From Hedera helix (taxonomy: Eukaryota > Streptophyta > Magnoliopsida > Apiales > Araliaceae): a DNA stretch of 64,000 bases. The notes beneath the pieces were generated by a model, which was not told where the DNA came from, did not search any database, and saw only the letters and a list, made by a program, of their open reading frames with translations. Numbering within the stretch: position 1 is the first letter of the stretch; each line of letters opens with the position of its first letter. A program made the translations under genes and the position numbers. Positions 12,501 through 25,005 of this stretch are shown piece by piece. The stretch is from contig OX359276.1 of NCBI GenBank assembly GCA_947179155.2, positions 45,587,953 to 45,651,952 on the forward strand, given 5' to 3'.

Positions 12501-13255
12501 GTGGGGGTAGGTAGGGAGTATTTATTTAGTGCTCTAGAATCCTCTAAATATTTCCTTAAACTGAGCAGAAAGGAAATAAAACACTTACAAAATGGAACCC
12601 CTAGCGATTGTGTCAGTTGCAAAGTCAATCTTAGTCATCCTTCCTTCCTTTTCAAAGACTCCAGCATTTAATTTAATCCAATCTAATCTAATAGAAGAAA
12701 GGCAGGACGACCAGAGACAACAACATCCAACCAACAAAACAGGCCACGACAGCCAGCCTTCTCTGTTTCTGTAATTATTTTTTCTATAAAAAAAAACACA
12801 AGAGAAGAGAGTTACGGTTAACAAATCCTAATCAGATTATTATAATCTATCTATATCTATAAATAAATATGGTATTAGATAGGCTGCTGCTGTTGCCGCC
12901 GGTGTCGCATTATTGAACAACCCACATGAGCTGCAAATCTGACTAATTTATTTTTTTACCATTTGCAGGAATAATTAAATACGAATTTATGAGTTCATAA
13001 ACACTCCATCTTTACGTAAAACGGAAACAATTGAATGCTTTTATTCTTTTATTTTCAAAGGCACGAATAGAATACAAATAAATGGCCTCAGCTCATGATC
13101 CCTCCCTGACCTTAAATAGCGAAAAGAAAAATATAAAGCTGAACAGTAATAGATTTAAAATAAAAATAAAAATAAATCATAAATTGATATTCATCTGCTA
13201 ACAAATAAAGGAACCAAAAACATTTACCCGCGACCGTTCCCGTTCGGTACACATT
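9546..13255. other. Intergenic spacer with microsatellites and one gene-like fragment
   Basis: Contains (TA)n(GA)n near 9897-9931, a poly-A run near 9981-10001 and a (TA)n tract near 10981-11002. A short plus-strand gene-like fragment at 10649-10906 is listed separately. The stretch 11380-12850 is less AT-rich than most spacers here, but I see no gene in it. The last few hundred bases are the 3' side of the GATL gene. Confidence 0.4.
10649..10906 (+). pseudogene. Unrecognised gene-like fragment, broken
   Basis: Two plus-strand frames have protein-like composition. One reads GGTSAHQAVEATLQAGVNIL followed by FTLTSKPATPDDGEDEFAEF and a stop. About 60 bp further on a second frame reads AAIAVGVLRTMYSPFPEWSK followed by LLGGAFFSLC and a stop. 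There is no start codon, no clear splice sites, and the two pieces are in different frames. They could be remnants of neighbouring exons of one decayed gene. I do not recognise the family. Confidence 0.3.
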
Positions 13256-14359
13256 TCACGTTGACTGCACGTACAAGTCGTATGGGGCCCATAGAGAATC
13301 GAGCGGGCAGGGTTGCTTCGAGTCGAGCCTAAGCCAGGGCTTGCCGCTGCCACTCCAGTGCAGCAGGCTCACCGGACCGGGATGAAGGTCACGGCAGCTA
13401 CCTCTCACGTTATCACCTCCCAATCCATGTTGATTCCACCTGTGTTCAATGGGCGCCACGTGTCCCGCGAAAACAAGCAGAAACGGCGGCAGTGACCCGA
13501 GCTCATAGATCCGACCGCTCTTCTGGATCTCCATCCATCTCTCGATCCGCTTCGTGTACCCGAACCGCCTCCACTTGACCAGATCTATCACCATCACTCC
13601 GGTGTTGAAGTAGCACGGATTCCGGTCGGAGAAAGTGCCGGAATACCGCCCGTTCGACCAGAAAGTCAGCGTGAAATACTTAGTGAAGTTCGCGTGGCAG
13701 TATTCCGGTGCCCCGATGGTCTTAGTTCCCAAGTTAGTACTCCAAAGCTTGGAAACATCATCGACGAAAACGAGATCGGAGTCTAAATATATAACTCTGC
13801 GAACGCAAGGCTCTAATAGATCGGCCAAGTAGTTTCTAGCATAGTTAAGTGGCTGTTCAAGCTCTTGCCGGACCGAAGTCGATATTAAGCTCTTTACAAT
13901 CTCCGGATCAAAGAAATAGACCTTCAACTTTAACTGAGGGAAAGTGGAGCGAACTAGGGTTTCGAGACTGGACTCTGAGACCAGGAAGTGAAAGAATATG
14001 CTTTCGGGACACATTGAATGCTGTAAAATCGAGTGAACGGCGGCAATTGAGCCACGCAGATACTCAACATCGAGAGTAATTGCAACGTGAACGAGAGAGG
14101 GATCGCAAACGTCGATTTTCCCCAATTTTTTCCTGTTATTGGAGTTGCATTCTTCGGCATTGCGGAATGCGGATGCTTTTCGGTAGGAAAACCGCTTAGG
14201 GGACTCGACGGCCGGAATCTGACCGGGAAATCGGAGGTAGCCGTCGAGATGAGAGGATCTAATGGCTTCAGCCGGTGGAAATGATTGAAGAGATGGAGAT
14301 AGAACAATCAACAACATTGCTGCGCAGAAGAAGCCTGAGAATCTCATAACCCAAAGCAT
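13256..14359 (-). CDS. Galacturonosyltransferase-like (GATL5/6-type) glycosyltransferase family 8 protein
   Basis: A single-exon frame of 367 codons, start ATG at 14359-14357. The reading frame stays open upstream without an ATG, and MLWVMRFSGFFCAAMLL is the N-terminus expected of GATL5/6. Residues 5-25 form a hydrophobic signal or signal-anchor segment, consistent with entry to the secretory pathway. The GT8 core follows: DVEYLRGSIAAVHSILQHSM (97-116), EQPLNYARNYLADLLEPCV, then YLDSDLVFVDD with the metal-binding D193-S-D195, NTGVMVIDL (252-260), ELGSLPPFLLVFAG (286-299) and the family-defining HWSGSGKPW (334-342). Length and all core motifs are typical. GATL proteins are Golgi enzymes or cofactors implicated in pectin and wall polysaccharide synthesis; some have been linked to RG-I or mucilage. 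The sense-strand leader is rich in CT/GA runs (14465-14580). Assignment is strong; the exact sugar transferred is not shown by sequence. Confidence 0.95.
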   Translation of the reverse strand: MLWVMRFSGFFCAAMLLIVLSPSLQSFPPAEAIRSSHLDGYLRFPGQIPAVESPKRFSYRKASAFRNAEECNSNNRKKLGKIDVCDPSLVHVAITLDVEYLRGSIAAVHSILQHSMCPESIFFHFLVSESSLETLVRSTFPQLKLKVYFFDPEIVKSLISTSVRQELEQPLNYARNYLADLLEPCVRRVIYLDSDLVFVDDVSKLWSTNLGTKTIGAPEYCHANFTKYFTLTFWSNGRYSGTFSDRNPCYFNTGVMVIDLVKWRRFGYTKRIERWMEIQKSGRIYELGSLPPFLLVFAGHVAPIEHRWNQHGLGGDNVRGSCRDLHPGPVSLLHWSGSGKPWLRLDSKQPCPLDSLWAPYDLYVQST

Positions 14360-17300
14360 TTTCACTCGGTAAAACCCTCTTCTCTTCTTTTTCTTGGATT
14401 TAAAATCGAACCGATCTGATAAGATTAAAGAGACAAGGAACGCCAGAGTTAGAAAGAGAATCACAGTGTCTTTCCTCCAATTTCGTCCTCTCTCTCACTT
14501 TCTCTCTCTTCTTTTCCCTAATCGGATGCCGTAGGGAAGAAGCGACGTTGGATGAGAGAGAAAGTAGAGAGAGGAGAATCCTTAAACCAAAACCCAGGGA
14601 GATAAAAAGAGCCTGGCGCTACTGTACGCCGACGTGCGGTGCAGTCCAGTCTCTCTTCCTGACTTTCTCTCTCTTCTTTGAAGAAGGCGAAGAGATAAAG
14701 ATTCAGAGGGATGCTACTTTTCCTTTCATTTTTCAAGAGCTTTGCATTTTCCACCGTATAGTTAGATTACAAATGACAAACAAGCATTGTAAATGTAATT
14801 ATAATGTATAAGATCAATTTTCTGAATTTACTTAATATACAACACACGTGGTGTACGCATATATAAATAAAATAAAATTATAAAATAGCTGGAGTTGTGT
14901 TAAAGCGCAACGAGTATCATGCGAAAATTCTTACCGATAATGGTCGATTTGGCGGATTTTATATTTAAAAAATAATAAAATAATTATAAAAAGTTAAAAA
15001 ATAAAATTGGTTAAACTTTTATTCTGTAATTGATTATCGACTTATTTAATTATCGATTAAATCGATCGATTTAGACGATTTGATTGATTATAAAATTTAA
15101 GTATAAAAAATAGAATTGATATATTCCTCAAAATATACATCTAAATTGCTAAACAATAAATAGTTTAATGCGTAAACAAAAAAAGACTCTTAATACATAA
15201 ATATCTGGTTTAAACCGCTAAATTTAGGGCCTGTTCAATAGTTTTTTTTTTTTTTTTTGACTTAAAGTTAAAATTTTAGTAGATTTATAAGTAAAAGTAT
15301 TCGACATCACTTTTACTTATAAGTCGAGAATTATAAGTAATAGTTGTGGATGTATTCGGTTAATAATGACTTATAAGTTCAAATAAAATATAAAGATTAC
15401 TAAAATAATCTTCATTAAAAATAACATGTTAAAATAAAAGAGGACAAAATGAACATTTTAATAGGTTTGACCAAAATTTAAAAAATAACTTATATATCAA
15501 AAAAAATAAGTAAGTAAATTTTACTTTTTTTTTTTTGACTTATAAATCAACTTATAAGTTGATATATAAATCAAAAATAAATACCTTTTTTAACAAAATT
15601 AACTTATAAATCGACGCCGAACATATCCTTAGGCTATTGTTTATTGCAAGTTGGTATACGCTAAACCACAACGAATATCCCTTATACTTATAGTTGTGTA
15701 ATGTGTTTGGCAGAAATATATCGATAGCTAGTTAGCAACATATTTAGAAGCGTGCAACCCAGTAAAAGAAAGTAAAGTAAATTATTTATATTTTATAATA
15801 TATAATTATATTATAATCTTAAGAATTCTATCGGTTCGCTCCGTGCCAATTTTTCTTAAAACTAAATCAAAATCGATAGGTCGAATTTTGAATTTTTTTT
15901 TTTTTTACCAGTTGTTAGTTTATTAATTTTATAATTTTTGATTTGATTTATTGTCGGTTGAGTTTGGCTCGGCCAATTTTTCGATTATATTCGATTTTTT
16001 GTTTGGCCCAAATCATTGGGCTAGCACGCCTACACAACATGCTTACTCTAGTAAATCAAAAAATATAAAAAATAAAATGATATATATGTCGATAAATATG
16101 CAACGAAGTTGAATTGTCATTAACGTATAAATTTATGCGATAAATGTGAGAATATATGTTTACTATATTAGAAACATAAAAAAAAAAAATCACATATATG
16201 TCGACAAATATATGACGTTATTTATTTATTTTTAGTACTAACATTATTACAATATAATAAATTTAAGGGTACATTTCAATCATAGAGAAAGTCTGAAAAA
16301 AGGAACAGTGAGGAACAAGGGAAAACCTAGAGAAAACTTACAACTTGCACGATAAAGAGAGAGGTCTTTACCACTAGGCTATATCACATTTGGTCTATAT
16401 ATGATGAGATTAAATTACGACCAATATAAGAATTTATGTGATAAAATAAAATAAATTAGAGTGTGATTATTTTTAATTTTTACATATTTCATATATATAT
16501 TTAGTGTATATGATATCAGCATATGTCTTTTAGTTTTTAATCCTTCCAGTAGATGGACTATCCCGTGAATTATAATATAAAAAGATTAAAATAATCAATG
16601 AATTCAAAAAAAATCCAATCATCCTTCCACCCTCCCATTTAAATATATTTAAAATTATAGTCCGTAGACTTTTTTGTTTTTTGATATGGTCTTTTTGATC
16701 TACCGAAAAATTTTATAGACTATATTTAATCTTGTTATTAAAATAATAAAAAAAAAATCTCAAATTATATTTAATTTAAAATTAATGGAGCTCCGGCTAT
16801 TAGAGATGCTTAATCTCAATTTCCTGTCCTTTCTGACTAGCTCTTCCTTCAAATTACTACGTCAACGGCCATCACTTGTAGATTTTTGGAAAAGGCAATC
16901 TTCCTTGGAAGGATGATATTAGTAATATATATTTGGGTAAACACTTTTCCTAAATGTCCAAAATAAAATTTAAAAAATAAATAAAAAGTAAATATTCCCC
17001 GGGACGTCTCTACTACATCTTACCACTTTATAAGGTCGGTAACACTCGTGTGTGCGCTTTAACTGTACTGGCTTTATATGCTTGGTTAATGTCACCGTTC
17101 GTTGTTCTCATTCTTAATATACTCGTTTTTATTCTTAATATTATAGATATATTTTTAGAATATACTTTGCGCAAATAATTTTATGTTTTCAATACACATT
17201 TTGTAACTTGTGTTCTTCTATTTCACTTGAGAGTAAAAATGTGTGGTTCTATATTGGTTAAATTCAATAACTCAACTTATAAATAAATTCAAATGCCTTC

Positions 17301-17400
17301 AATGATAATTTTAATTTAGAAAAATATACTATTTAAGTTATTGGAATGTCCTAATTTATTAAAATAATTTATCTTAATCTAGAATTTAATATCTACAATT
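14360..17400. other. Intergenic; GATL upstream region, then AT-rich transposon-derived DNA
   Basis: 14360-14760 is the pyrimidine/purine-rich leader and promoter side of the GATL gene. A CACGTG core lies at about 14846. Beyond 14.9 kb the DNA is strongly AT-rich, with phrases seen in degraded plant transposons (for example around 15010-15080, 15820-16030 and 16300-16400). No gene was seen. Confidence 0.4.
15226..15634. mobile_element. Probable hAT-like MITE
   Basis: The left end reads AGGGCCTGTTCAATAG and the right end CGAACATATCCTTA; they are imperfect inverted repeats of each other. The body repeats the motif ACTTATAAGT and its complements many times, which is typical of non-autonomous hAT elements. 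No clean 8-bp target duplication could be read, so the boundaries are approximate. Confidence 0.45.
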
Positions 17401-17424
17401 TTTTTTGTTTGTTTGTTTGATTTT

Positions 17425-17545
17425 TATCAAGAGTCTTTAGCTCAAGTGATAATCATGAGATCGGGGGTTCAAATCATGTACGTGCAAGTGTGGGGCGTGT
17501 GTTCAAATTACCAGAAACTATATATATATATATATATAAAAAAAA
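17425..17545 (+). mobile_element. Possible tRNA-derived SINE remnant
   Basis: TAGCTCAAGTGATAATCATG followed about 10 bp later by GGGGGTTCAAATC resembles pol III A and B boxes at tRNA-like spacing. A (TA)n/poly-A tail follows at 17521-17546. The A box is imperfect, and no target duplication was found. Confidence 0.3.
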
Positions 17546-17599
17546 TAATCTTTTTATCGCTATTGTTTTTTAAACATGTCTTCATAACTTTCTGATAAC

Positions 17600-19099
17600 A
17601 AAAAAATTGAATTTTTGACCTACATATTAATATAAACAAGTCATATTAGCGGAACAAGTGATATTTGATAAAGACTAATTACTCGATCAAGTGATAAAAA
17701 TTATGGATCATAATTAGAGACGAAATCATGTGGTTGTGAGTGGGGTCAATTGAAATTGTTTTACAATATATGATAAATTTAAAAGGAAAATAAGGTATAA
17801 TATATAAATTGACATCACTAAAATTTATAATTTTTTTAATGTATAGGGTCAAGTTGAAACTTTTATAATTTTTCAAGTTCCATATCATTCTTATTCCTTT
17901 TTATATATGCATCTTTTTTTAAATAAATGATAATATAATTTATATTATTTTTTAAAATAACTAAAGAATCAAATATTAATGAACAAATTTGTGATTTGAA
18001 ATACGTGTTAAGGGTTAATAAAATATATATAATAATGTTATTATTTATTATACTATTATTAAAATTAAATAGTATATATTTTATATATGTAATATAAAAA
18101 CGCAAAATTATTCCAAAAAAAAAATTAGTTCGGGACTTGAATTCTCACCAACTTTTTTAAAGCCTTATAGTACTATTAATGACCCCATTCCCATTAGACT
18201 GACATCCCGGCTTCGTCACCGACTGTAATATCTGAAATTTTTTATAACAAAAAGACATTTAACCCACACTACTGGGTAGTGGGTACGTACTGATTTGCAC
18301 CCAAAAAAAACGTACGTACTGGAAGAAGTTGGCGTTGAGTTTGGATGGTTTGTAAAGTGTCTTCGTCGGCCCTTCATCACGTCCTTTAATTGTTTGCCGG
18401 TCCGTATTTGTAGTGCAGGGCAACCTGGATCCCACTTTCAAGTTTCAACCCTGACATCGGGTCGCTCATGCGGATCGGATAAATGTTCTACCCGGAAAAT
18501 CTACTACCAGTTACTAGTAAAGATGGTTCTGAAATTATGATTGGTTCAACATCTCTAAAGTTTCAAATCTTTTGATATTCAACGACAAACTTTAACGTTT
18601 TTAAAACATATATTTTGAATTATTTTAAAATTTTATAATTTATTTCAAATATATTTCTAGCATTAATTAAATAATAAATTAATTAATAATATAAATAATG
18701 ACATTATAAGAACTTCACGTTATTTAATAATTTAAAATAAAAAATATATTTTTAATTTTGAGCTTTAGATGAATAACGTGTTAATGTTTGAATGTGTGTG
18801 AAAACTATTTATGTAGTGTATTAATTTAATTTTGTAAAATCATAAAATTTTATACATATAATAATAACTAAGAGCAGACGGTGCCGGTTAAGTTAGAAGA
18901 AAATCATGTTGAATGGAATTAAGAGGTATCCTAAAATTTATCAGTCCAAAACAAAAATGTATGTTTAATCATTGGCAAATAAATATTATGAAATTTTACA
19001 AGCATTCTTTTCATAAATACTAGCATACTGCCATTGCCTTGATAAAAAAAAAGTGTTAAAATTTAAGGACGAAATAGAACACAATCATACAAAATATTA
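17600..19099. other. Intergenic, no gene seen
   Basis: AT-rich spacer with one GC-richer patch at about 18160-18500. Its phrase GACATCCCGGCTTCGTCACC is reminiscent of degraded transposon ends. Short open frames here have no recognisable coding content. Confidence 0.35.
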
Positions 19100-21298
19100 G
19101 ACGAAGAATAAAAAAGTAAGAACACGTTCACACTATACACAACATGTGAAGACTACCACATCTATTTCTCGAACATTCACTCAATTCTCCGGTTAGACCC
19201 AATTATTCTCTCACTTCCTAAAAAATAATAAAACAAAAAAGAAAGAGCGAGTTCAAATAGCCTAATAAAGAAATATCACGACTAAGATAACAATGAGAAA
19301 ATTATCATTAACCTTCAACAGTTAAGTTTTTGATAGAATATAATAAACAACAAGTTTTAGATCAATAATAGCATCGGAATGAGCAATCCATTAGAAGAAT
19401 TATGTAGATGTCCATTAGCTTCTTTTTTTAAGAAAAATATTATCAACTTTTATCATCTTTAACACCACTGATCATGATAATATAAATTTACAGTTCCGGA
19501 TCATAATCATGCAAGTTAATAGTTTATCTTTGCATTACGGATCAAAGATATTCAAATATAACACCAATAGTAATGATCATACCAGTCTTCAGCCTTTGGT
19601 TATAATCATACCATATAAAAGTTCTTCTTTGCCTCAGGCCAAAGATAACATTCACCACGTGTCCTATAATTATATCGTCTTTATCCTATCATCTATGCCC
19701 CAGGCTGCATATATTCACAACAACATGATTCTTGATAATTAAAATAACACAACAACATGATTCTTGATAATTAAAATAACAACAGTGATATAAATAATGA
19801 ACAGAATAAACAAGATAGTCAATAAATATCAAAAGTTTATAATTTTACTTTGTGCAGATTCAAGTAATGTCCAAATTGTCAACATGATGTGGACTGAAAT
19901 TCAAAATTGATATTCAAGATCCAAGTTCAGAATAACGGTTAAAGTTCAATAGAAAGATTTAGAAAAATATGAAAGTTCAATTAAAATGATATTAAATGAA
20001 ACACAAACTATTAAGGAACATATAATCATTTCAGAAAACTTTACCAAATAGTACTTACCACAGTAAGTTAAAAGTATGAAAAGAATGATACCCTTACCTT
20101 TAACACATGACTGAATATTGATTTAAATGAAGTTGATCAACCTATATATTTATAATTTAATTAGTAACTACCACATATAATTTTATGATGTATACCAATT
20201 CGTATGAAATTATCAAAAGTGATTTAATAGAATAAAGTAGAATAACTTCAATATAGTTTTTGAAAGAAAATAATATTTCAAAAGTAAATATTCCAAATTA
20301 AACTTTTCAAAATAATTTTTTTAAAAAAAGTGTCTTCTAAATGAAGATTTATAAACACCGTGTGATGTGTGTGGTTGTTTATATAACTTTTATAAAAAAG
20401 CTTACTTTCAATACTAGTACACTTACAGATCTTCACAAATACTCAAGATAACTTTAACACACTCAAAGAGAACTTACACAAAGTAATATTTAGAGAGTGA
20501 AAGGAAGAATAAGCAATGAAGTTTTTATGAAAATTCTTAAGTTAAAACCTCTATTTATAACAAAAAATTTGATCATAATCCAAGATATTTTAATTTAATC
20601 CAAACTGTATATTTCAAGATAATGTTTAATCCATACCATTTCATTTCAAAATTTCTTTAATCTATACAATTTAATTAACTTTATATATAAAACAACTAAC
20701 TTTATAAATCAAACAACTAACTTTATATAAATCAATTAACTTTATACATAAAACAAACAACTTTATATAATATATCATAATAAAATAATTTACTTTACAT
20801 AATTTATATAAATTAAATAACTTTATATAATTTATTATAATAAAAATAAATAACTTTATCAATTCAATTATTCAACAATAATTCACAATTATTCATTATT
20901 ATGACTAATTGTTATAAATGCAGTGTAGTTGACTTTCTGAGTTAGATACTCATAATACAAGCAGAAAAATCAAATAATAATAGAATACAATAGTTTAATT
21001 AACATTATAATAGAGATAACAATAATGCAGAAAATAAGTAAAAGAAAGAGAAATTACTGTGTAATGATAATTATTGATTCAATAAGGTGAATTACTGTGC
21101 ATATGCTACAGTGACAATTATCAGCTTAATAATACGAATTATTGTGCATATGATAATTATTGGTTCAATAAAGTCAATATTGTACAATAGTCATTTTATC
21201 AGTTCAATAATATAAAATATTGTGCAATACCGTATGTTACTATTTTTTTATCACCAGAAATTTTAACAGTTAAAAGTGATAGTATCATTGACTATTTT
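19100..21298 (-). mobile_element. Solo LTR A, gypsy-like family, first part (interrupted)
   Basis: Matches along its length the LTR copies at 21299-23614, 43592-46602 and 57580-60379. Shared landmarks are a CTAGACCCA-type phrase, CTTTGGTCATAATCATACCA-type repeats, a TATAAATA box (minus strand, 20559-20552) and the AATAATTGT...ACAGT array. The expected TGTGACGCC end on the left is missing or too diverged, so this copy is truncated at about 19.1 kb. It breaks off at 21298, where copy B is inserted, and resumes at 23620. No gag-pol sequence is associated. Confidence 0.75.
20667..20870. repeat. Tandem AACTTTATATAA-type repeats inside LTR A
   Basis: Roughly 25-35-bp units built on ACAACTAACTTTATATAAAT recur across this stretch with spacer variation. 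They belong to LTR A and were not noticed in the younger copies. Confidence 0.6.
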
Positions 21299-23614
21299 TG
21301 TGACACCCACAAATCTGGGCCCACACAGCCCAAACTTGAGTTGTCAAAATACACACAACGATTACAATTCAACGTACCACAATACAGTATTCAAATAATA
21401 CATAACTAAGTTTTCATTATTATTGTCACACTATTTTATAACTTATGAAAACTAATACAGCTACAACTCGAACCATCACTCAATCTCCCGACTAGACCCA
21501 GCTACTCTATCATCTCCTGTTGAAAAACAATGGAACAAAAAGAAAGGGTAAGCTCAAATAGTCCAGTAAAGAATATCATGACTAAGATAATGACAAATAA
21601 ATTATCATTAGCCTTCAATAGTTGAGTTTTTGATAGAATAATTTAAACTACAAATTTTAATTCAACAACTGCAGTTAAATTCTTAAACAATGTTCAGATT
21701 AATAACTGCAGCAGAATAACAACAATTAGAAAAATCATATGGATCATGATGTCCACTCGCGTCTCTTTTTAAGAAAACATCATCAACTTTTATCATCTGA
21801 AACACCATTGACCATGATAATACAATTTCACAGTTTCTGGTCATAATCACGCAAGTCAACAATTCATCTTTGCACAACGGGCCAAAGATATTCAATATAG
21901 TACCACCGATCATGATTATACCAGTATATAGCCTTTGGTCATAATCTTACCAAACAACAATTTATCTTTGCCCCAAGCCAAAGAGAACATTCACCACGTG
22001 CCTTAAAAGACACATCATTAAATATATCGCCTTTAACCTATCAACGCCTTTAACCTATCAACACCTTTATCCAATCTATGCCTCATGCCACAGATATCAA
22101 CAACAATTTGATTCTTGATTATTAAAATAATAATAGAGATATTAATAATGAATAGAATAAACAGAATAAACAATAAATATCGGAAGTTTATTTTGTGCAG
22201 ATTCAAATAATATCCAAATTGTCAACATGATGTGGAGTGAAATTCAAAAATGATATTCAAGATCCATAGTTCAAAATAACGGTTATAGTTCAATAGAAAG
22301 GTTCACGTAAATAGGAAGACGTAATTGAAATGATATTAAATGAAGCACAAACTGTTAAAAAGATTATAATCATTTCAAAAGTTTTACCGGACAATACTTA
22401 CTATAGTAAGTTTAAGAGTATAAAAGAAACGATATCCATTACCATAGTAAGTTTGAATAATGGAAGATGAAAAAGATTGTATCCCTTACAAGTAAGAAAA
22501 TAATACCATTTATGATGATGAAAAGAATGATACCACTTATCTTATCACGTGACTGTATATTGATAAAAATGAGGTTGATCAACTTGAGAAATTTCTGCAC
22601 TCCTTCTGGATTAGAAACACTCAAAATAACTTTACAATTTTAAGAGAAAACTCATAAAATACTTATAGAAAAACTTTATGTTTTTTGTATGATTTTTCTA
22701 TTCAGTTAAGCAAGCTATTTATAGGAGAAAATAAGTTACTATGCACGGTAGGTGAGTGGTGTGCTGCACACCAGTGCTGAAAAAATCAGCAAATGCAGCA
22801 GTAGCCGCTGCCTACCAAATTTCCCAGCTAAAATCACATTTCTCACATTTCATGTGGGCCCCATAGTGGGTCCACGTACTATTCAAATAAATAATAATAA
22901 TTTTTAAAAAAAATTTTGTTTTATTTTATTTTTCTTCTAGTGGTTCCCACTTATATAATAAAATAATGCTACAACAATAATTCAACAATAATGCAAGAAA
23001 CACGTTACAGATCATTATCAATTTAATAATATAAATTACCGTGTATTTGCTACTGTAACAATTATTTGGTTTAATAATTTTAAAATACAGTGCACCAACA
23101 ATTATTGACTCAATGATATGAAATACTGTGTTATGACAATTATTGAATAAATAATACAAAATAATGTGCAACAACAATTATTGATGAATATTGTGCGATG
23201 ATCACATTATCAGATCAATAATATGAGATACTGTGCAATACCGTGTGCTACTGTAGAATACCGTGTGTTACAGTAAAATAACATAAATTATCGTATACTA
23301 CTATTCTTTTATCACTAGTATTTTAACAGTTTAAGAGTGATAACATCGTTGAATATTTTTATTTAAAAAATATTACTTCTGTCGTTTTTTATATCCTACA
23401 AATATTCTGTTGTGGGGTCCACCAATGATTAGTTATTTCGGCGCCGTCGTACGACCGAATATTTTTCGACAAAACGAATATTCCCCGACAAAATAAAATT
23501 TGCATATAACATCCTTAACTTATAACTTTATCAATTTAACCACTTACTGTTTCAGAAAAAAATATATATGAAGAAAAATTAAATTTTGTATTTCATAAAA
23601 TTCGGGATCTTACA
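21299..23614 (-). mobile_element. Solo LTR B nested in LTR A, with 5-bp TSD
   Basis: On the plus strand it begins TGTGACACCCAC and ends GGGATCTTACA, so the element is TG...CA in the minus orientation. The 5 bp before it (21294-21298) and after it (23615-23619) are both ATTTT. The sequence after the right TSD continues the interrupted copy A. A TATA box (TATAAATA, minus, 22723-22716) marks the LTR promoter. There is no primer-binding site, polypurine tract or coding region, so this is an LTR left alone after recombination. Length is about 2.3 kb. Confidence 0.85.
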
Positions 23615-23619
23615 ATTTT

Positions 23620-23910
23620 TATTTAGAAATGTTACATATGTCGTTTTCTATATCCGACAATATTTCGTTGTGGGGGGTCCACTAATATTTGATTATTTCG
23701 GTACTGTCGTACGATTCGAATATTCCCCCACAGAATGAATATTCTTCGACAAAACGAATATTCCCTAACAGAACGAATATTCTCCGACAAAATAAAATTT
23801 GTACAAAATATTTCTTAATTTTTACTTTTGTCAATTTATTCATTTACCGTGTCAGAAGAAAATATATAAAGAAAGTTAAATTTATATTTCATAAAAGTCG
23901 GGGTCTTACA
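23620..23910 (-). mobile_element. Solo LTR A, remaining part
   Basis: Continues copy A after the insertion of B. It repeats, in diverged form, the same sequence as the last 300 bp of B (TCGTTTTCTATATCC, GTTGTGGGGGGTCC, several CGAATATTC blocks) and ends GGGGTCTTACA at 23910. Confidence 0.8.
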
Positions 23911-25005
23911 TGATGTATTTATTAGATGTCTCACACGTTCTATAATGATTTACACACCAAACAATTATTTTTATAGCAACTGAAAAACTCTAATTGGTAT
24001 AATATGGACTCAAATCCAATACATTAGTAAACCAAAGATTTGACTACTCTGTCATAATGGTTATTAGTCGAACTCACAAAAATATAAGTTAATTCGAACA
24101 AAAAATAATTCCAATTTTGGCATAGGGGAAAAGAAAAATTTAGTAAGGAGTATAGTATTTGTCAAATTAAATTTTTTTTTCATAATTCACTTGAAATTGG
24201 GGTAGAAAATTAAAAGCACCGACGAAGCATAATGGAATTTTATAATTTTAGGATGTTGATATTGCCAAAAAAATATATATTTAACGAAATATTTATAATT
24301 ATTTTAATAATATTTAATATTTTAAATTACACTTATTATTCTAACAATGTCAGCTTTCTAATTTTATTTTGTCTTTGTGCTTAAAAGTCAGAATATTTTT
24401 TTGTGGCCTATTCTTTTGTTTCCCCCCTAGCCTAACCTAGCCTAGCCTAGAGCAAGCGTAGAGGAGCTTCTCATTCTTAGGCAGCGCCAATGTTCTCCGC
24501 ATCTTACTCAATTAATTATAGCCGTCGTGGTGGCAGTCCGTCCATTTCATCCTTTTTTTTAGCTTATTGACCTATTCCTTCCGCCAGTTAGTTTTCACTT
24601 TTAATTCTTCAATTAATTTAGTTTAATTCATCAAAAAGCAAGATGATTAATTAGTTTATTTTTACTACAAATGCCAATAGACTACTGCTTTATTGTAAAA
24701 AATCAACATTTTTCTTCAAAAGTAAATTTAAATAAGAAAAAATATTAATTTACAAAAATTAATGACAAAATCGATAATAAAACCGGAAACAAGACACATC
24801 TTAATTATTAAAAAATAATTAAAATAAATATAATATTTGATGTTCTATATATAATAGCGGTCGATGGCTAATCTTACTTGTTATTTACCAAAACGCAAAA
24901 TTTTAATTAATTCCAAATGATGACGCTTGCTTGTTGGAATGTCCCCGTCTCTCTCGTGCTATATGGTGGCGAAAGAGCAAGAGCAACAAGAAAGATATAA
25001 GAAAA
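23911..25005. other. Intergenic, no gene seen
   Basis: AT-rich DNA. A short CCTAGCCTAACCTAGCCTAG run near 24428-24450 is a local repeat and not a telomeric array. Confidence 0.4.

Noticed and set aside
24428..24450. CCTAACCTAGCCTAGCC run resembling a telomeric repeat
   Set aside because: Plant telomere units are CCCTAAA; this is a short unrelated repeat.
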